A DNA stretch of 64,000 nucleotides from an uncultured Stenotrophomonas sp. GTDB lineage: Bacteria > Pseudomonadota > Gammaproteobacteria > Xanthomonadales > Xanthomonadaceae. Positions 9,672-18,803 of the stretch are shown in pieces. A model generated the notes under the pieces. That model worked only from the letters and a program-made list of their open reading frames with translations. It ran no database searches and was not told where the DNA came from. Made by a program: the position numbers and the translations under genes. The stretch lies in NCBI RefSeq assembly GCF_913778665.1, contig NZ_CAJYVQ010000010.1, forward strand, positions 124,001 through 188,000, in the 5' to 3' direction. Within the stretch, counting starts at the first letter, position 1, and each line of letters begins with the position of its first letter.

Positions 9672-10367
9672 TCAACTCAGAGAAATGCGTATTGCAGCAG
9701 CAGTGGCCAGCGGTGCCAGCACCAGCGCGACCAGCAGGCCAGCGCCCAGCATCAGCAGCGCACCGACCGGATCCTGTCCGCGTCCGGCCGCCGCCAGGCT
9801 GCCTGCACCGAACACCAGCACCGGCACGTACAGCGGCAACGACAGCAACGCCACGAGAATACCAGAGCGTCGGATGCCCACGGTCAGCGCGGCGACCACG
9901 CCACCGATCAGGCTCAGCAACGGCGTTCCCAGCAGCAACGATGCCAGCAACATCGGCAGTTGGTCATGTGGCAGATGCAGCATTTCGGCCAACAGCGGGC
10001 TGACCACGATCAACGGCAGGGCGGTGGTCGCCCAGTGCAGCAGCACGCGCACCAGTACCAGCCAGGCCAGCGGCACCGGTGCCAGCAGCCATTGCTCCAG
10101 CGAGCCATCCTCAGCATCGGAACGGAACAGCGAGTCCAGTGACAGCTGGCCGGCCAGCAGCACCGCCAGCCACAGCACCGCACCGGCGGTGGCAGCCAGC
10201 ATCTGCGGCTCGCGGCCCTGGGCCAGCGCGAACAGCACCACCACCAGCACCGCGAACAGCAACGGCTGCAGTGCATCGCCACGACGGCGCCAGAGCAGGC
10301 GCAGGTCGCGCTTGAGCAGGGCGCCGGCGGTCTGCCACAGGCCCGGTTCGGTACCCGGCGCGATCAT
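9672..10367 (-). CDS. ccmB: CcmB, heme exporter permease
   Basis: A 231-residue permease with six hydrophobic segments, the membrane subunit paired with CcmA in the CcmABCD complex that releases holo-CcmE. The N-terminal motif [21 protein letters not shown] is conserved in the family in shortened form. The ATG at 10367 overlaps the ccmA stop by four bases (ATGA). Longer upstream readings fall within ccmA and were rejected. Confidence 0.92.
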   Translation of the reverse strand: MIAPGTEPGLWQTAGALLKRDLRLLWRRRGDALQPLLFAVLVVVLFALAQGREPQMLAATAGAVLWLAVLLAGQLSLDSLFRSDAEDGSLEQWLLAPVPLAWLVLVRVLLHWATTALPLIVVSPLLAEMLHLPHDQLPMLLASLLLGTPLLSLIGGVVAALTVGIRRSGILVALLSLPLYVPVLVFGAGSLAAAGRGQDPVGALLMLGAGLLVALVLAPLATAAAIRISLS

Positions 10368-10993
10368 GCGGCACCGCCGAGGTCGAGCTGGCGGGTTCGC
10401 ACAGGCGGTGCGGCATACGCGCCGTGGGTGGTGACCAGCGCCGCGCCACCGGCGCGCAGGTGCGCCGAGATCATCCGGTTGACCAGGGTGATGCCCTCCA
10501 GGTCGAGGTTGGCATAGGGTTCGTCGAGCAGCCACAGCGGTGCCGGCGACAGCCAGATGCGGGCCAGCGCAAGGCGCCGCTTCTGCCCGGCCGACAGATG
10601 GCGGACCAGGGTGTCCTCGTAGCCGGCCAGGCCAACGATCGCCAGCGCGTTGCCGGGCATCTGCCGCGCACGGCGGCCATGCAGGCCACACAGGAAATGC
10701 AGGTTCTCCAGCGTATCCAGGTCCGGCTTCAAGGCCGGCAGATGGCTGAGGTAGGCGACATAGCGCGCACGCTCGGCATTGCTGGCCGGTTTGCCGTCGA
10801 TGCGCACCTGGCCGGCACTGGGCTTGGCCAAGCCGGCCAGCACGCGCAGCAGGGTGGTCTTGCCGGCACCGTTGCCGCCCTGCACCAGCAGGGCTTCGCC
10901 GGCGTCCACGTGGAAGTCCAGCGGGCCGAACACCGGCTCGTCATTGCGGGAGAAGCTCAGGCCGCTGGCGGCCAGCAATGCAGGGGCGTTCAA
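10364..10993 (-). CDS. ccmA: CcmA, heme exporter ATPase (TTG start)
   Basis: A 209-residue ATPase that powers CcmABCD. Walker [10 protein letters not shown] lies near residue 40, signature LSAGQ near 130 and Walker [13 protein letters not shown] near 155. The usual ATG is not available in frame: the nearest upstream ATG (11010) is in another frame. The TTG at 10993 gives the family length and an N-terminus that begins just before the first beta strand, so I take it as the start. It heads the nine-gene ccm operon; the start codon could lower CcmA output relative to downstream genes. Confidence 0.88.
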   Translation of the reverse strand: MNAPALLAASGLSFSRNDEPVFGPLDFHVDAGEALLVQGGNGAGKTTLLRVLAGLAKPSAGQVRIDGKPASNAERARYVAYLSHLPALKPDLDTLENLHFLCGLHGRRARQMPGNALAIVGLAGYEDTLVRHLSAGQKRRLALARIWLSPAPLWLLDEPYANLDLEGITLVNRMISAHLRAGGAALVTTHGAYAAPPVRTRQLDLGGAA

Positions 10994-11054
10994 GGGGCAG
11001 GGGTCTTCATGCCGGAGTGCGGCGGCAATTGTAGCGGCGAAACCTGCTCCGGTT

Positions 11055-11120
11055 GCGCCGGGCCATGCCCGGCGATGGCCACCATATGCAAACAGCTGCC
11101 GGGCATGAGCCGGCGCTACC
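11055..11120. repeat. Pair of SMAG-type palindromes
   Basis: Two short inverted repeats between the divergent ccmA and the aminotransferase gene. 11055-11074 reads GCGCCGGGCCATGCCCGGCG, and 11098-11120 is the reverse complement of a GTAG-headed unit of the same family (GGTAGCGCCGGC followed by TCATGCCCGGC). The facing arrangement is typical of paired SMAG/REP elements in Stenotrophomonas. Confidence 0.7.
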
Positions 11121-11189
11121 GGCTGAGCCCCACGGTCAGGGCGTGGATTTCGTACACTTTCAGGCCTTGTCCTCCCATCCCCCAGGCCG

Positions 11190-12338
11190 ATGCAACCCAA
11201 CACCAAGCTGCCCAAGGTCGGTACCACGATCTTCACCGTGATGTCCCAGCTCGCCGCCGAACACGGCGCGGTCAACCTGGGCCAGGGTTTCCCGGACTTT
11301 TCCGCGCCGCAGCGCCTGATCGACGAGACCGCCAAGGCGATGGCTGCCGGTCTGAACCAGTACCCGCCGATGACCGGCGTGGCGCCGCTGCGCCAGGCCA
11401 TCGCGCAGAAGTCGCTGGACCTGTACGGTGCCACCATCGACCCGGATACCGAAATCACCGTCACCAGTGGCGCCACCGAGGCCATCTTCAATGCCATCCA
11501 CGCCGTGGTGCGTGCCGGCGAGGAAGTTATCGTGCTCGATCCGGCCTATGACTGCTACGAGCCGGCGATCGAGCTGGCCGGGGCCACCGCCGTGCACGTG
11601 CCGCTGGACCCGCAGACCTTCGCCGTGGACTGGGACCGCGTGCGCGCGGCGATCACCCCTCGCACCCGCATGCTGATGGTCAATACCCCGCACAATCCGT
11701 CCGGTGCGATGCTGGACGAGGCTGACATGCAGGCGCTGGCCGCGCTGCTGCGCGGCACGCAGATCTACCTGGTCTCCGATGAGGTGTACGAGCACATCAT
11801 CTATGACGACCGTCGCCATGAATCGGCGCTGCGCTACCCGGAACTGCGTGAGCGCGCGTTCGTCATTTCCAGCTTCGGCAAGACCTACCACTGCACCGGC
11901 TGGAAGATCGGTTACGCAATCGCGCCGCCGGCGCTGACCGCAGAGTTCCGCAAGGTGCACCAGTACAACACCTTCACCAGCTTCGGCCCGGCGCAGTACG
12001 GTTTCGCCGCGATGATCCGCGATGAACCCGAGCACCACCTGGAGCTGGGCGCGTTCTACCAGGCCAAGCGCGATCGTTTCCGCGAGCAGCTGGCGGGCAC
12101 CCGCCTGAAGCCACTGCCGGTGCCGGGCGGCTACTTCCAGCTGGTCGATTATTCGGCCATCAGCGATCTGCCGGACCATGAGTTCGTGAAGTGGCTGACC
12201 ATCGAGAAGGGCGTCACTGCCATCCCGCTGTCGCCGTTCTACGAGAAGCCGCCGGCCGGCCAGCGCTTGGTGCGCCTGTGCTTTGCCAAGAATGAAGCGA
12301 CCATGGACGCGGCGATCGAACGCCTGCGCCTGCTCTGA
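11190..12338 (+). CDS. PLP-dependent glutamine/methionine transaminase (YbdL-like)
   Basis: A 382-residue fold-type I aminotransferase. NTPHNPSG and the PLP-binding Lys in [16 protein letters not shown] are visible. The substrate-side residues match the methionine/glutamine-preferring YbdL/KAT group (start [32 protein letters not shown], of which LGQGFPDF is the signature). It probably transaminates 2-oxo-4-methylthiobutyrate with glutamine, regenerating methionine. The omega-amidase gene 13 bases downstream removes the 2-oxoglutaramate by-product, which supports this role. Exact substrate preference is inferred. Confidence 0.85.
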   Translation: MQPNTKLPKVGTTIFTVMSQLAAEHGAVNLGQGFPDFSAPQRLIDETAKAMAAGLNQYPPMTGVAPLRQAIAQKSLDLYGATIDPDTEITVTSGATEAIFNAIHAVVRAGEEVIVLDPAYDCYEPAIELAGATAVHVPLDPQTFAVDWDRVRAAITPRTRMLMVNTPHNPSGAMLDEADMQALAALLRGTQIYLVSDEVYEHIIYDDRRHESALRYPELRERAFVISSFGKTYHCTGWKIGYAIAPPALTAEFRKVHQYNTFTSFGPAQYGFAAMIRDEPEHHLELGAFYQAKRDRFREQLAGTRLKPLPVPGGYFQLVDYSAISDLPDHEFVKWLTIEKGVTAIPLSPFYEKPPAGQRLVRLCFAKNEATMDAAIERLRLL

Positions 12339-12351
12339 GGACGTGACGACC

Positions 12352-13158
12352 ATGCAGGACCTGCGCATTTCCCTCGTCCAGGGCGACACCCGCTGGCATG
12401 ACCCGGCCGGCAACCGCGCCTACTACGGCGCGCTGCTGGCACCGCTGGCCGGTAGCACCGATCTGGTGATCCTGCCGGAGACCTTCACCAGTGGCTTCTC
12501 CAACGAAGCCATCGCCCAGGCCGAAGGCATGGACGGCCCGACCGTGGCCTGGGTGCGCGAACAAGCAACGGCGCTGGACGCGGCGGTGATCGGCAGCGTG
12601 CAGCTGCGCGACGGCGAGGGCGTCTACAACCGCCTGTTGTTCGCCACCCCCGACGGCGAGCTGCAGTACTACGACAAGCGTCACCTGTTCCGCTACGGCG
12701 GCGAGCACGAACGCTATGCCGCCGGCCGTGAGCGCCTGAGCGTGGAATGGAAGGGCTGGCGGATCAATCCGCAGGTCTGCTACGACCTGCGTTTCCCGGT
12801 GTTCTGCCGTAACCGCTACAACGTCGAGCGCCCTGATCAGCTGGACTTCGACCTGCAGATCTTCGTTGCCAACTGGCCGTCGGCGCGTGCGTACGCGTGG
12901 AAGACCCTGTTGCGTGCACGGGCGATCGAGAACCTGTGCTTCGTTGCTGCGGTCAATCGCGTTGGCGTGGATGGCAACCAGCTGCAGTACGCGGGCGACA
13001 GCGCGGTGATCGATTTCCTCGGCCAGCCGCAGGTGGAGATCCGCGAGCGCGAACAGGTGGTGACCACTACCATTTCGGCCGAAGCACTGGCTGCACATCG
13101 CGCGCGTTTCCCGGCGATGCTCGATGCCGATGCCTTCCATCTGGACGACCAGGCCTGA
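12352..13158 (+). CDS. Omega-amidase, nitrilase superfamily (YafV/NIT2-like)
   Basis: A 268-residue carbon-nitrogen hydrolase. The Glu-Lys-Cys catalytic triad is visible: Glu in ILPETFTSGF, Lys in YYDKRHLFR and Cys in NPQVCYDLRFP. The last motif and the F-rich loop match omega-amidases that hydrolyse 2-oxoglutaramate or 2-oxosuccinamate. It follows the glutamine-dependent transaminase by 13 bases, so the pair likely works together in methionine salvage and keto-acid repair. The ATG at 12352 was chosen by family N-terminus. Confidence 0.87.
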   Translation: MQDLRISLVQGDTRWHDPAGNRAYYGALLAPLAGSTDLVILPETFTSGFSNEAIAQAEGMDGPTVAWVREQATALDAAVIGSVQLRDGEGVYNRLLFATPDGELQYYDKRHLFRYGGEHERYAAGRERLSVEWKGWRINPQVCYDLRFPVFCRNRYNVERPDQLDFDLQIFVANWPSARAYAWKTLLRARAIENLCFVAAVNRVGVDGNQLQYAGDSAVIDFLGQPQVEIREREQVVTTTISAEALAAHRARFPAMLDADAFHLDDQA

Positions 13159-13271
13159 AACAGCACGACGGCGGCTGAATGCCCGCCACGCTGCGGCGCG
13201 CGCCTGCATCCAACGTGCACGCGCGCGCTGCTAGATTCGCCAGCACTCCGATTGACGTGGAAGTGCTGCTG

Positions 13272-13706
13272 ATGAAAAAGTCTTTTGCCCTGCTGCTGGC
13301 CCTGTCCGCCGCGTCGCTGGCCCCGGCCGCGCACGCCGCCGGCAATCTCGACTGCCAGCTGCGCTACAACCTGTCCGGCTGGTCGCTGATCTACAAGACC
13401 GCCTCAGGCAACGGCACGGTCACCTGCAGCAACGGTGCCAGCCTGCCGGTACGCATCGAGATGAAGGGCGGTGGCCTGACGGTAGGCAAGTCGAAGATCA
13501 CCAATGGACGTGGCAGCTTCACCGGCGCCGTGAGCGTCAACGAGCTGCTGGGCACTTACGCGTCGGTCGGCGCGCATGCCGGTGCGGTGAAGTCCAGCAA
13601 TGCGCAGGTGATGACCAAGGGCGACATCTCGCTGGCCCTGTCCGGTACCGGCAAGGGATGGGACCTCGGCGTGGACGGCGCCGCCTTCACCATCAGCCGC
13701 CGCTAA
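13272..13706 (+). CDS. Secreted protein of unknown function
   Basis: A 144-residue protein with a clear signal peptide cut after AAHA (about residue 22). The mature part has two Cys (LDCQLRYN, VTCSNG) that could form a disulfide, and is rich in Gly, Ser and Thr with alternating beta-like segments near the C-terminus (GKGWDLGVDGAAFTISRR). I do not recognise the family with confidence. It is monocistronic and is followed directly by an inverted repeat that may terminate it. Confidence 0.65.
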   Translation: MKKSFALLLALSAASLAPAAHAAGNLDCQLRYNLSGWSLIYKTASGNGTVTCSNGASLPVRIEMKGGGLTVGKSKITNGRGSFTGAVSVNELLGTYASVGAHAGAVKSSNAQVMTKGDISLALSGTGKGWDLGVDGAAFTISRR

Positions 13707-13710
13707 GCGA

Positions 13711-13795
13711 AAAAGGGGACGGAGGGGATTGAGTCGTGTTTGCCACATTGCGAGTGGGCAAGGCGAAAACGACTTAATTCCCTCCGCCCCCTTTT
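13711..13795. repeat. Imperfect 26-bp inverted-repeat element
   Basis: Arms at 13711-13736 and 13770-13795 are complementary with three mismatches and flank a 34-base loop. The left arm begins AAAAGGGGACGGAGGGGATT. It lies between two convergent genes and resembles a repeat common in Stenotrophomonas and Xanthomonas intergenic regions, though I cannot count copies here. It may act as a transcription barrier. Confidence 0.55.
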
Positions 13796-13797
13796 CC

Positions 13798-14058
13798 TTA
13801 CCAGCCGATCTGCAGGTTCCAGGCGTGACCGGTCACGCTCAGTTGTTCGACCTCGTAGCCACGGTCCTGGTAATGCGCCATTACTGCTTCGGCCTGGCCT
13901 TCGCGCGCCAGGCCGCGGGGCAGGGCGACCACGATATTGCGTTTGCCTTCGCGTGAATTGGCATCAATGGAATGATCGATGTCCTTGATGAATTCGCCGG
14001 TGGTACGGCCAGCGAGGTCGGCGTTGGCGCGTGCCTGTTCGGGGGTGATGCCGGTCAT
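13798..14058 (-). CDS. Small protein of unknown function
   Basis: An 86-residue soluble protein. It has an N-terminal helical half (TPEQARANADLAGRTTGEFI) and a C-terminal half that alternates beta and alpha segments (RNIVVALPRGLAREG, GYEVEQLSVTGHAWNLQIGW). There is no signal peptide or known motif. The ATG at 14058 was chosen because upstream in-frame codons are Pro/Arg-rich and unlike a protein start. It is monocistronic and convergent with the secreted protein gene. Confidence 0.6.
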   Translation of the reverse strand: MTGITPEQARANADLAGRTTGEFIKDIDHSIDANSREGKRNIVVALPRGLAREGQAEAVMAHYQDRGYEVEQLSVTGHAWNLQIGW

Positions 14059-14219
14059 GGGAAGTGCCTCGTGGTGTGAAAGAACGTCCACGATAGAGAG
14101 CGGTCGATCGGGTTGCGGCGATCTGCGACACAGATGGCTTGTTTTCAAAGAATTCCTAATGCACGTTCTTCATCCACGCGGGGAGCGGATCTACCGGCGG
14201 ATCGATGTACCAGACAAAG

Positions 14220-14247
14220 AAAAACCCCGGCCTGCGCCGGGGTTTTT
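14220..14247 (-). terminator. Rho-independent terminator after rluB
   Basis: A 12-bp perfect stem (arms 14220-14231 and 14236-14247) with a four-base CTGC loop and A/T tracts on both sides, located 20 bases past the rluB stop. The A/T tracts make it able to work in both directions. Confidence 0.85.
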
Positions 14248-14267
14248 CATGTCATGCGTATCAGCGA

Positions 14268-15905
14268 TCAGCCTCCGCGCGGGCCGCTGCGGCGCGGGCC
14301 GCCCGGACCACGGTTGCCGCCGGGACCGCCCGGGCCACGGTTGCCACCCGGACCACCGGGACCACGGTTACCGCCCGGGCCACGGTTGTTGCCGCCACCC
14401 GGGCCGCGACCGCCCGGACGGGCGCCGTGTGCCGGCTTCGGGCTGCCATACGGGTTGAAGCCCGGCGTGGCGTGGTCGGACGGGAAGCTCGGGGCGTTGC
14501 CCGGATGGCCGTACGGGTGCTTGTTGCCCTGGCCCTGCGAGCGGTTGCCGGCACCGGCCGGTCGACCCTGGCCGCCTGCGCCGCCACGGCCTTCACCGCC
14601 GAAGCCGCCCCGACCCTGGCCGCCACCGGCGCCCGCGCCCGGACCCTTCGGCTTGCCGTACGGACGGCCCTGGCCGCCTGCACCCGGACCACGGGCACCC
14701 GGGCCACGTGCGCCCGGACCTGCGTTGCGATGGCCGCTCGGGCCGGTGCTGACACCGTCCGGCACGTACCAGGTGCGGAACGCGGCCGGGTTGCCTTCCG
14801 GCAGCGAGCGGTCATTCTTCGGCGCGCGCTGCTTGAACGGCCTCTGCGACTGCTTGGCCGCCGCTTCACCGCTGACCGTCAGGCCGCCCTTGAAGCCGCC
14901 GCCCTTGCCGCCGCGACCACGGCCGCGGTCTTCGCGCACGTTGTCGAAACGACGCAGTTCGCGGCCTTCATCGGCGGTGTTGTGGCCGTTGACGTAGGCA
15001 TTGCCACGGCCACCTTCGCGCACGCGCACGGTGGTCTTGGCGGCACGGCGCTGGCCGATCACCGGCTGCAGGGTCAGCGCCGACGGCGCGCCTTCTTCCA
15101 GCTTCAGCTGCGCACGCAGCGCTTCAACCTGGGCGGTCGGAAGCTCGATCGACTGGCCGCGGGCCAGTTCGCGCGGCAGGCTGACCTTGCCGTAGCGGGT
15201 GCGCTTCAGGCGGCTGACCTGGCAGCCCTGCGATTCCCACAGGCGGCGCACTTCGCGGTTGCGGCCTTCCTTCACCACGACGCGGAACCAGTCGTGCGAA
15301 TCGGTACCGCCGATGCGTTCGATCTCGTCGAACTTGGCCGGGCCGTCTTCCAGCGCCACGCCGCGGGCGAGGCGGTCGACGATGGCGTCGGAGACCTTCT
15401 CCTCGCCTTCCGGTGCGCGCACGCGCACCACGTACTCGCGCTCGACCTCGAACGACGGGTGCATCATGGCGTTGGCCAGTTCACCGTCGGTGGTGGCCAG
15501 CAGCAGGCCGGTGGTGTTGATGTCCAAGCGGCCGATGGCGATCCAGCGCGCGCCCTTCAGCGGCGGCAGGGACTCGAACACGGTCGGGCGGCCTTCGGGA
15601 TCTTCGCGGGTGGTCACTTCGCCTTCCGGCTTGTTGTAGACCAGCACGCGCGAGGGCTCGGCTAGGGCGGTGGCGACGAAGCCACGGCCATCCAGCTCGA
15701 TCTTATCGCCGCTCTTGACCGACATGCCGGTCTGCGCGACTTCGCCGTTGACCTTGACCAGGCCCTCGGCGATGCGCTGTTCCAGCGCGCGGCGCGAACC
15801 CAGGCCGGCCTGGGCCAGCACCTTGTGCAGGCGCTCTTCCAGCTTGAATTGTTCGGAGGTGGCTTCGCGCTTGAGCGAGAGCTTGTTACGGGGGGTGTCA
15901 CTCAT
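14268..15905 (-). CDS. rluB: RluB-type 23S rRNA pseudouridine synthase with long Gly-rich tail
   Basis: A 545-residue protein. Residues ~20-75 form an S4 RNA-binding domain (VLAQAGLGSRRALEQRIAEG). Residues ~80-260 form the RsuA/RluB catalytic domain with the catalytic Asp in GRLDINTTGLLL and RNREVRRLWE. RluB makes pseudouridine 2605 in 23S rRNA. The remaining ~270 residues are low-complexity Gly/Arg/Pro/Asn, ending in repeats of the type GGNRGPGGPGG; E. coli RluB is only ~290 residues. The tail resembles RGG RNA-binding regions. I chose the ATG at 15905, which overlaps the scpB stop; a start 20 codons upstream lies wholly within scpB. Confidence 0.88.
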   Translation of the reverse strand: MSDTPRNKLSLKREATSEQFKLEERLHKVLAQAGLGSRRALEQRIAEGLVKVNGEVAQTGMSVKSGDKIELDGRGFVATALAEPSRVLVYNKPEGEVTTREDPEGRPTVFESLPPLKGARWIAIGRLDINTTGLLLATTDGELANAMMHPSFEVEREYVVRVRAPEGEEKVSDAIVDRLARGVALEDGPAKFDEIERIGGTDSHDWFRVVVKEGRNREVRRLWESQGCQVSRLKRTRYGKVSLPRELARGQSIELPTAQVEALRAQLKLEEGAPSALTLQPVIGQRRAAKTTVRVREGGRGNAYVNGHNTADEGRELRRFDNVREDRGRGRGGKGGGFKGGLTVSGEAAAKQSQRPFKQRAPKNDRSLPEGNPAAFRTWYVPDGVSTGPSGHRNAGPGARGPGARGPGAGGQGRPYGKPKGPGAGAGGGQGRGGFGGEGRGGAGGQGRPAGAGNRSQGQGNKHPYGHPGNAPSFPSDHATPGFNPYGSPKPAHGARPGGRGPGGGNNRGPGGNRGPGGPGGNRGPGGPGGNRGPGGPRRSGPRGG

Positions 15906-16773
15906 CAGTTTTGCTCCGGCCGACGGTTTCGAGGTCGGCCTCTGGTTCGGAATCGGCTTGGTCAACAGCCACGGTCGTCGTCGCGACGGCGTTGTCTTCG
16001 CGTTCGTTCAGGGTCACCGCGCGCTCGCCCGGCGCGGAATCGGGGTGCCCATCATCGAGGGGCGAAGGTGCTTGCTCATCGGTGGCCGAGGCAGCGTCTG
16101 CATCGGCGGAATCTGGGGTGTCACTGCCGGCAAGGCCGGTGCCATCGTTGGCGGCAGCGCCGTCGGCGCCGGCCGAAACATCCGGGCCGTCGGCACCGGC
16201 AACGGCCGGACCGTCGCGGTCCAGGGCCAGCTGCGGCTCCAGCTCGCCCAGGTCCTTCAGTTCCGACAGCGGCGGCAGTTCGTCCAGGCGCTTCAGGCCG
16301 AAATAGTCCAGGAAGCCCTTGGTGGTGCCAAACAGCGCCGGCTTGCCGGGCACGTCGCGGTGGCCGACCACGCGGATCCATTCGCGCTCTTCCAGTGCCT
16401 GGATGATGTTGCTGCTGACCGCCACGCCGCGCACCTGCTCGATCTCGCCGCGGGTGATCGGCTGCCGGTAGGCGATCAGCGCCAGGGTTTCCAGGGTGGC
16501 GCGGGTATAGCGGGTCTTGCGTTCGGTCCACAGCCGGCTGATCCAGCCGTGCACTTCGCCGGTGACCTGGTAGCGGAAGCCGGAGGCGACCTCGACCAGT
16601 TCCACGCCGCGCTCTGCGCAGGCGTCGCGCAGGTGCTCCAGCGCACGTTCGATGCTGCCCGGCGGTGCCGGTTCCTCTTCCGGGAACAGGTCCTTCAGCT
16701 GGGCCAGGGTGAGCGGCTGGCTGGAGGCCAGCAGGGCACCCTCGACAATGCGGTTGATCAGCGGTTGATCCAT
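15898..16773 (-). CDS. scpB: ScpB, condensin accessory protein
   Basis: A 291-residue kleisin-associated protein of the Smc-ScpAB condensin, needed for chromosome compaction and segregation. Residues 1-175 hold two winged-helix domains with conserved segments such as ALIAYRQPITRGEIEQVRG and FGTTKGFLDYFGL. The last ~100 residues are an acidic, Ala-rich disordered tail. The ATG at 16773 gives the family N-terminus; codons before it are low quality. It follows scpA by 13 bases and overlaps rluB. Confidence 0.92.
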   Translation of the reverse strand: MDQPLINRIVEGALLASSQPLTLAQLKDLFPEEEPAPPGSIERALEHLRDACAERGVELVEVASGFRYQVTGEVHGWISRLWTERKTRYTRATLETLALIAYRQPITRGEIEQVRGVAVSSNIIQALEEREWIRVVGHRDVPGKPALFGTTKGFLDYFGLKRLDELPPLSELKDLGELEPQLALDRDGPAVAGADGPDVSAGADGAAANDGTGLAGSDTPDSADADAASATDEQAPSPLDDGHPDSAPGERAVTLNEREDNAVATTTVAVDQADSEPEADLETVGRSKTDE

Positions 16774-16786
16774 CGGCAGGCAGCGC

Positions 16787-17692
16787 TCACTCGTTCTCGT
16801 TGGCGGCGTCGTTGTCGTCGAACTCGCTGCTGAACTGCAGCGGGGCATTGGTGTTGCCGGCAGCCAGCGACTTCACGTAGATCGGTGCCAGCGGCTCTTC
16901 CTGGACGATGTCCAGCAGCTGTTCCTTGGCCAGTTCCAGCACCGCCAGGAACGTGACCAGCACGCCCAGCTTGCCTTCTTCGGCGGTGAACAACCCTTCA
17001 AAGCGATAGAACTTGCCGTCTTCCAGGCGCCCGAGCACTTCGCCCATGCGCTGGCGGACGCTCAGTGCCTCGCGCTTGATCGCGTGGCCACTGAACAGCT
17101 CGGCGCGCTTGAGCACGTCGTGCAGCGCCAGCAGCATCTCCTTCAGGTCCACCGGTGGCGGCAGCTTCACCGCAGCGCGTTCGGGCATGAAGGCGTGCGC
17201 CACCGTGGTGTCGCGGTCCTGGCGGGGCAGGGCGTCGATGTCCTCGGCGGCCTGCTTGAAGCGTTCGTACTCTTGCAGCCGGCGCACCAGCTCGGCGCGC
17301 GGATCGGCTTCATCGCCTTCCTCGCTGACCGGGCGCGGCAGCAGCATGCGCGATTTCACCTCGGCCAGGATCGCCGCCATCACCAGGTACTCGGCGGCCA
17401 GCTCGAAACGCAGCTCGCGCATCACGGTGATGTATTCCACGTATTGCCGGGTGATCTCGGCTACAGGAATGTCCAGCACGTCCAGGTTCTGGCGGCGGAT
17501 CAGGTACAGCAGCAGGTCCAGTGGGCCTTCGAAGGCATCTAGGATGACTTCCAGCGCATCCGGCGGGATGTACAGGTCCTGCGGGATCTGCAGGACCGGT
17601 TGACCATGCACCACGGCCAGCGGCATTTCCTGCTGCTGGGGGGCGGGCGGCCGGGTTGGCGGGTTCGCGTCGAGCGCGAGTTCGGAAGTCAT
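16787..17692 (-). CDS. scpA: ScpA, kleisin subunit of condensin
   Basis: A 301-residue kleisin. The core starts near residue 50 with the signature FEGPLDLLLYLIRRQNLDVLDIP; the middle carries EYLVMAAILAEVKSRMLLPRP, and the C-terminal winged helix (FLAVLELAKEQLL) binds the Smc head. A Pro-rich N-terminal extension of ~45 residues precedes the core. It is the first gene of the scpA-scpB-rluB operon, an order common in gammaproteobacteria. Confidence 0.92.
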   Translation of the reverse strand: MTSELALDANPPTRPPAPQQQEMPLAVVHGQPVLQIPQDLYIPPDALEVILDAFEGPLDLLLYLIRRQNLDVLDIPVAEITRQYVEYITVMRELRFELAAEYLVMAAILAEVKSRMLLPRPVSEEGDEADPRAELVRRLQEYERFKQAAEDIDALPRQDRDTTVAHAFMPERAAVKLPPPVDLKEMLLALHDVLKRAELFSGHAIKREALSVRQRMGEVLGRLEDGKFYRFEGLFTAEEGKLGVLVTFLAVLELAKEQLLDIVQEEPLAPIYVKSLAAGNTNAPLQFSSEFDDNDAANENE

Positions 17693-18061
17693 CTAATGGA
17701 CATCAGGATTGCAACGGACCAGTCGCGGCACCGGGGTCGCCGGGCCAATGCCACGGAGCCCCAGGGCACCAGACACGCCGGGATCGGCGCGATTCCACAC
17801 ATATCAAACAGCAGGACGCGCCGCAGGAAACGGCAGCGACGGAACTACGGGGAGGTCGTCTACGTGACCCGGCCAGGTGGCCCGGTTTTGAAGCAGCAGG
17901 TCGGTCGTCGGGGGCTGCGATGGCCGCAAAAACCGACGGGCTGCTGCATCCAGCCACGTGCAATGGACCCTAGGGTAAGCCTTTGCCGCGCCAGTGTCCA
18001 GCCGGGCCGGGGCAGCGGCGGTATTCGCTAGAATCCGCAGACCGACAACGCAAGCGAGGAA
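17693..18061. other. Gap between divergent scpA and yciI
   Basis: About 370 bases with no convincing gene; open frames here lack family features and have poor starts. It must hold promoters for both directions. A TAGAAT hexamer at 18029-18034 could be the -10 box for yciI, but I see no good -35 box. Confidence 0.5.
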
Positions 18062-18367
18062 ATGCCGGTGTGGTATGTGATCGAAGGGTATGACGGGCAG
18101 GATGTGCTGGCGCAGCGGCTGCAGGCCCGGCCGGAACACCTGGCGCGGCTGCACGCGCTGCGCGACGAAGGCCGTCTGCTGCTGGCCGGGCCGTGCCCGG
18201 CGGTGGACAGTGAAGACCCGGGCCCGGCCGGTTTCAGCGGCTCGGTGGTGATCGCCCAGTTCGAATCGCTGGTGCAGGCCCAGGCTTGGGCCGATGCCGA
18301 CCCGTACGCGGCTGCCGGCGTCTACACCCATGTGCAGGTGCGGCCGTTCCGCAAGGTCCTGCCGTGA
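18062..18367 (+). CDS. YciI family protein
   Basis: A 101-residue ferredoxin-like fold protein. The conserved His of the family is in [12 protein letters not shown] and the Asp-Pro in [12 protein letters not shown]; these line a putative active site but no general reaction is agreed for YciI proteins. The ATG at 18062 follows an AGCGAGGAA ribosome-binding site. The stop overlaps the bolA GTG, so the two are coupled. Confidence 0.88.
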   Translation: MPVWYVIEGYDGQDVLAQRLQARPEHLARLHALRDEGRLLLAGPCPAVDSEDPGPAGFSGSVVIAQFESLVQAQAWADADPYAAAGVYTHVQVRPFRKVLP

Positions 18368-18639
18368 ACGCGGAGCGGATCGAGCGGATGCGTGATGCAC
18401 TGCAGCAGGCGCTGGCCCCCAGCGTGCTGGAGATCGAAGACGACAGCCATCGCCATGCCGGCCACGCCGGTGCGCGCGATGGCCGCGGTCACTTCAACCT
18501 GTACATCGTCAGCGAACGCTTCGCGGGACGGGGTCCGCTGGCCCGTCACCGCGCAGTCTATGCCGCGCTGGGGGCCATGATGGACACCGATATCCACGCG
18601 CTGTCCATTCGCGCATTGACCCCGTCAGAACAGGGCTGA
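18364..18639 (+). CDS. bolA: BolA family protein
   Basis: A 91-residue BolA protein. The invariant His is in the [11 protein letters not shown] loop, with [20 protein letters not shown] following. BolA proteins bind monothiol glutaredoxin and Fe-S clusters, and some regulate transcription. The GTG at 18364 overlaps the yciI stop (GTGA) and gives the family N-terminus; an ATG eight codons later would cut the first helix. No partner glutaredoxin gene lies in the window. Confidence 0.9.
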   Translation: MNAERIERMRDALQQALAPSVLEIEDDSHRHAGHAGARDGRGHFNLYIVSERFAGRGPLARHRAVYAALGAMMDTDIHALSIRALTPSEQG

Positions 18640-18731
18640 GCCCTTGTCCCACGCTGTCCTGGCGGGTCCCGCTGCGGGCCCGTCGCAGACAGATTTCCAT
18701 GTCCATCTCAGGACAATCGCCTAACGGACTG

Positions 18732-18760
18732 TTTACAAGCCCGGATGGAAACGCTTACAT
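18732..18760 (+). promoter_or_regulatory. Promoter of the LacI-family gene with overlapping operator
   Basis: A -35 box TTTACA (18732-18737) and a -10 box TTACAT (18755-18760) are separated by exactly 17 bases. The palindrome TGGAAACGCTTACA (18746-18759) fits the LacI/GalR-family operator pattern TGNAANCGNTTNCA with no mismatch. It covers the end of the spacer and most of the -10 box, the arrangement expected for autorepression. Confidence 0.65.
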
Positions 18761-18803
18761 TCCGCGCCAATGCTGGTAGGTCCAAGCCGTGGAGGGCGGC
18801 TTC

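Noticed and set aside
14268..14720. Tandem GC-rich DNA repeats that could be taken for a CRISPR or minisatellite
   Set aside because: They code in frame for the Gly-rich tail of RluB; there are no unique spacers of constant length.
17693..18061. Small open frames upstream of yciI
   Set aside because: They overlap on both strands, lack start signals and look compositionally random.
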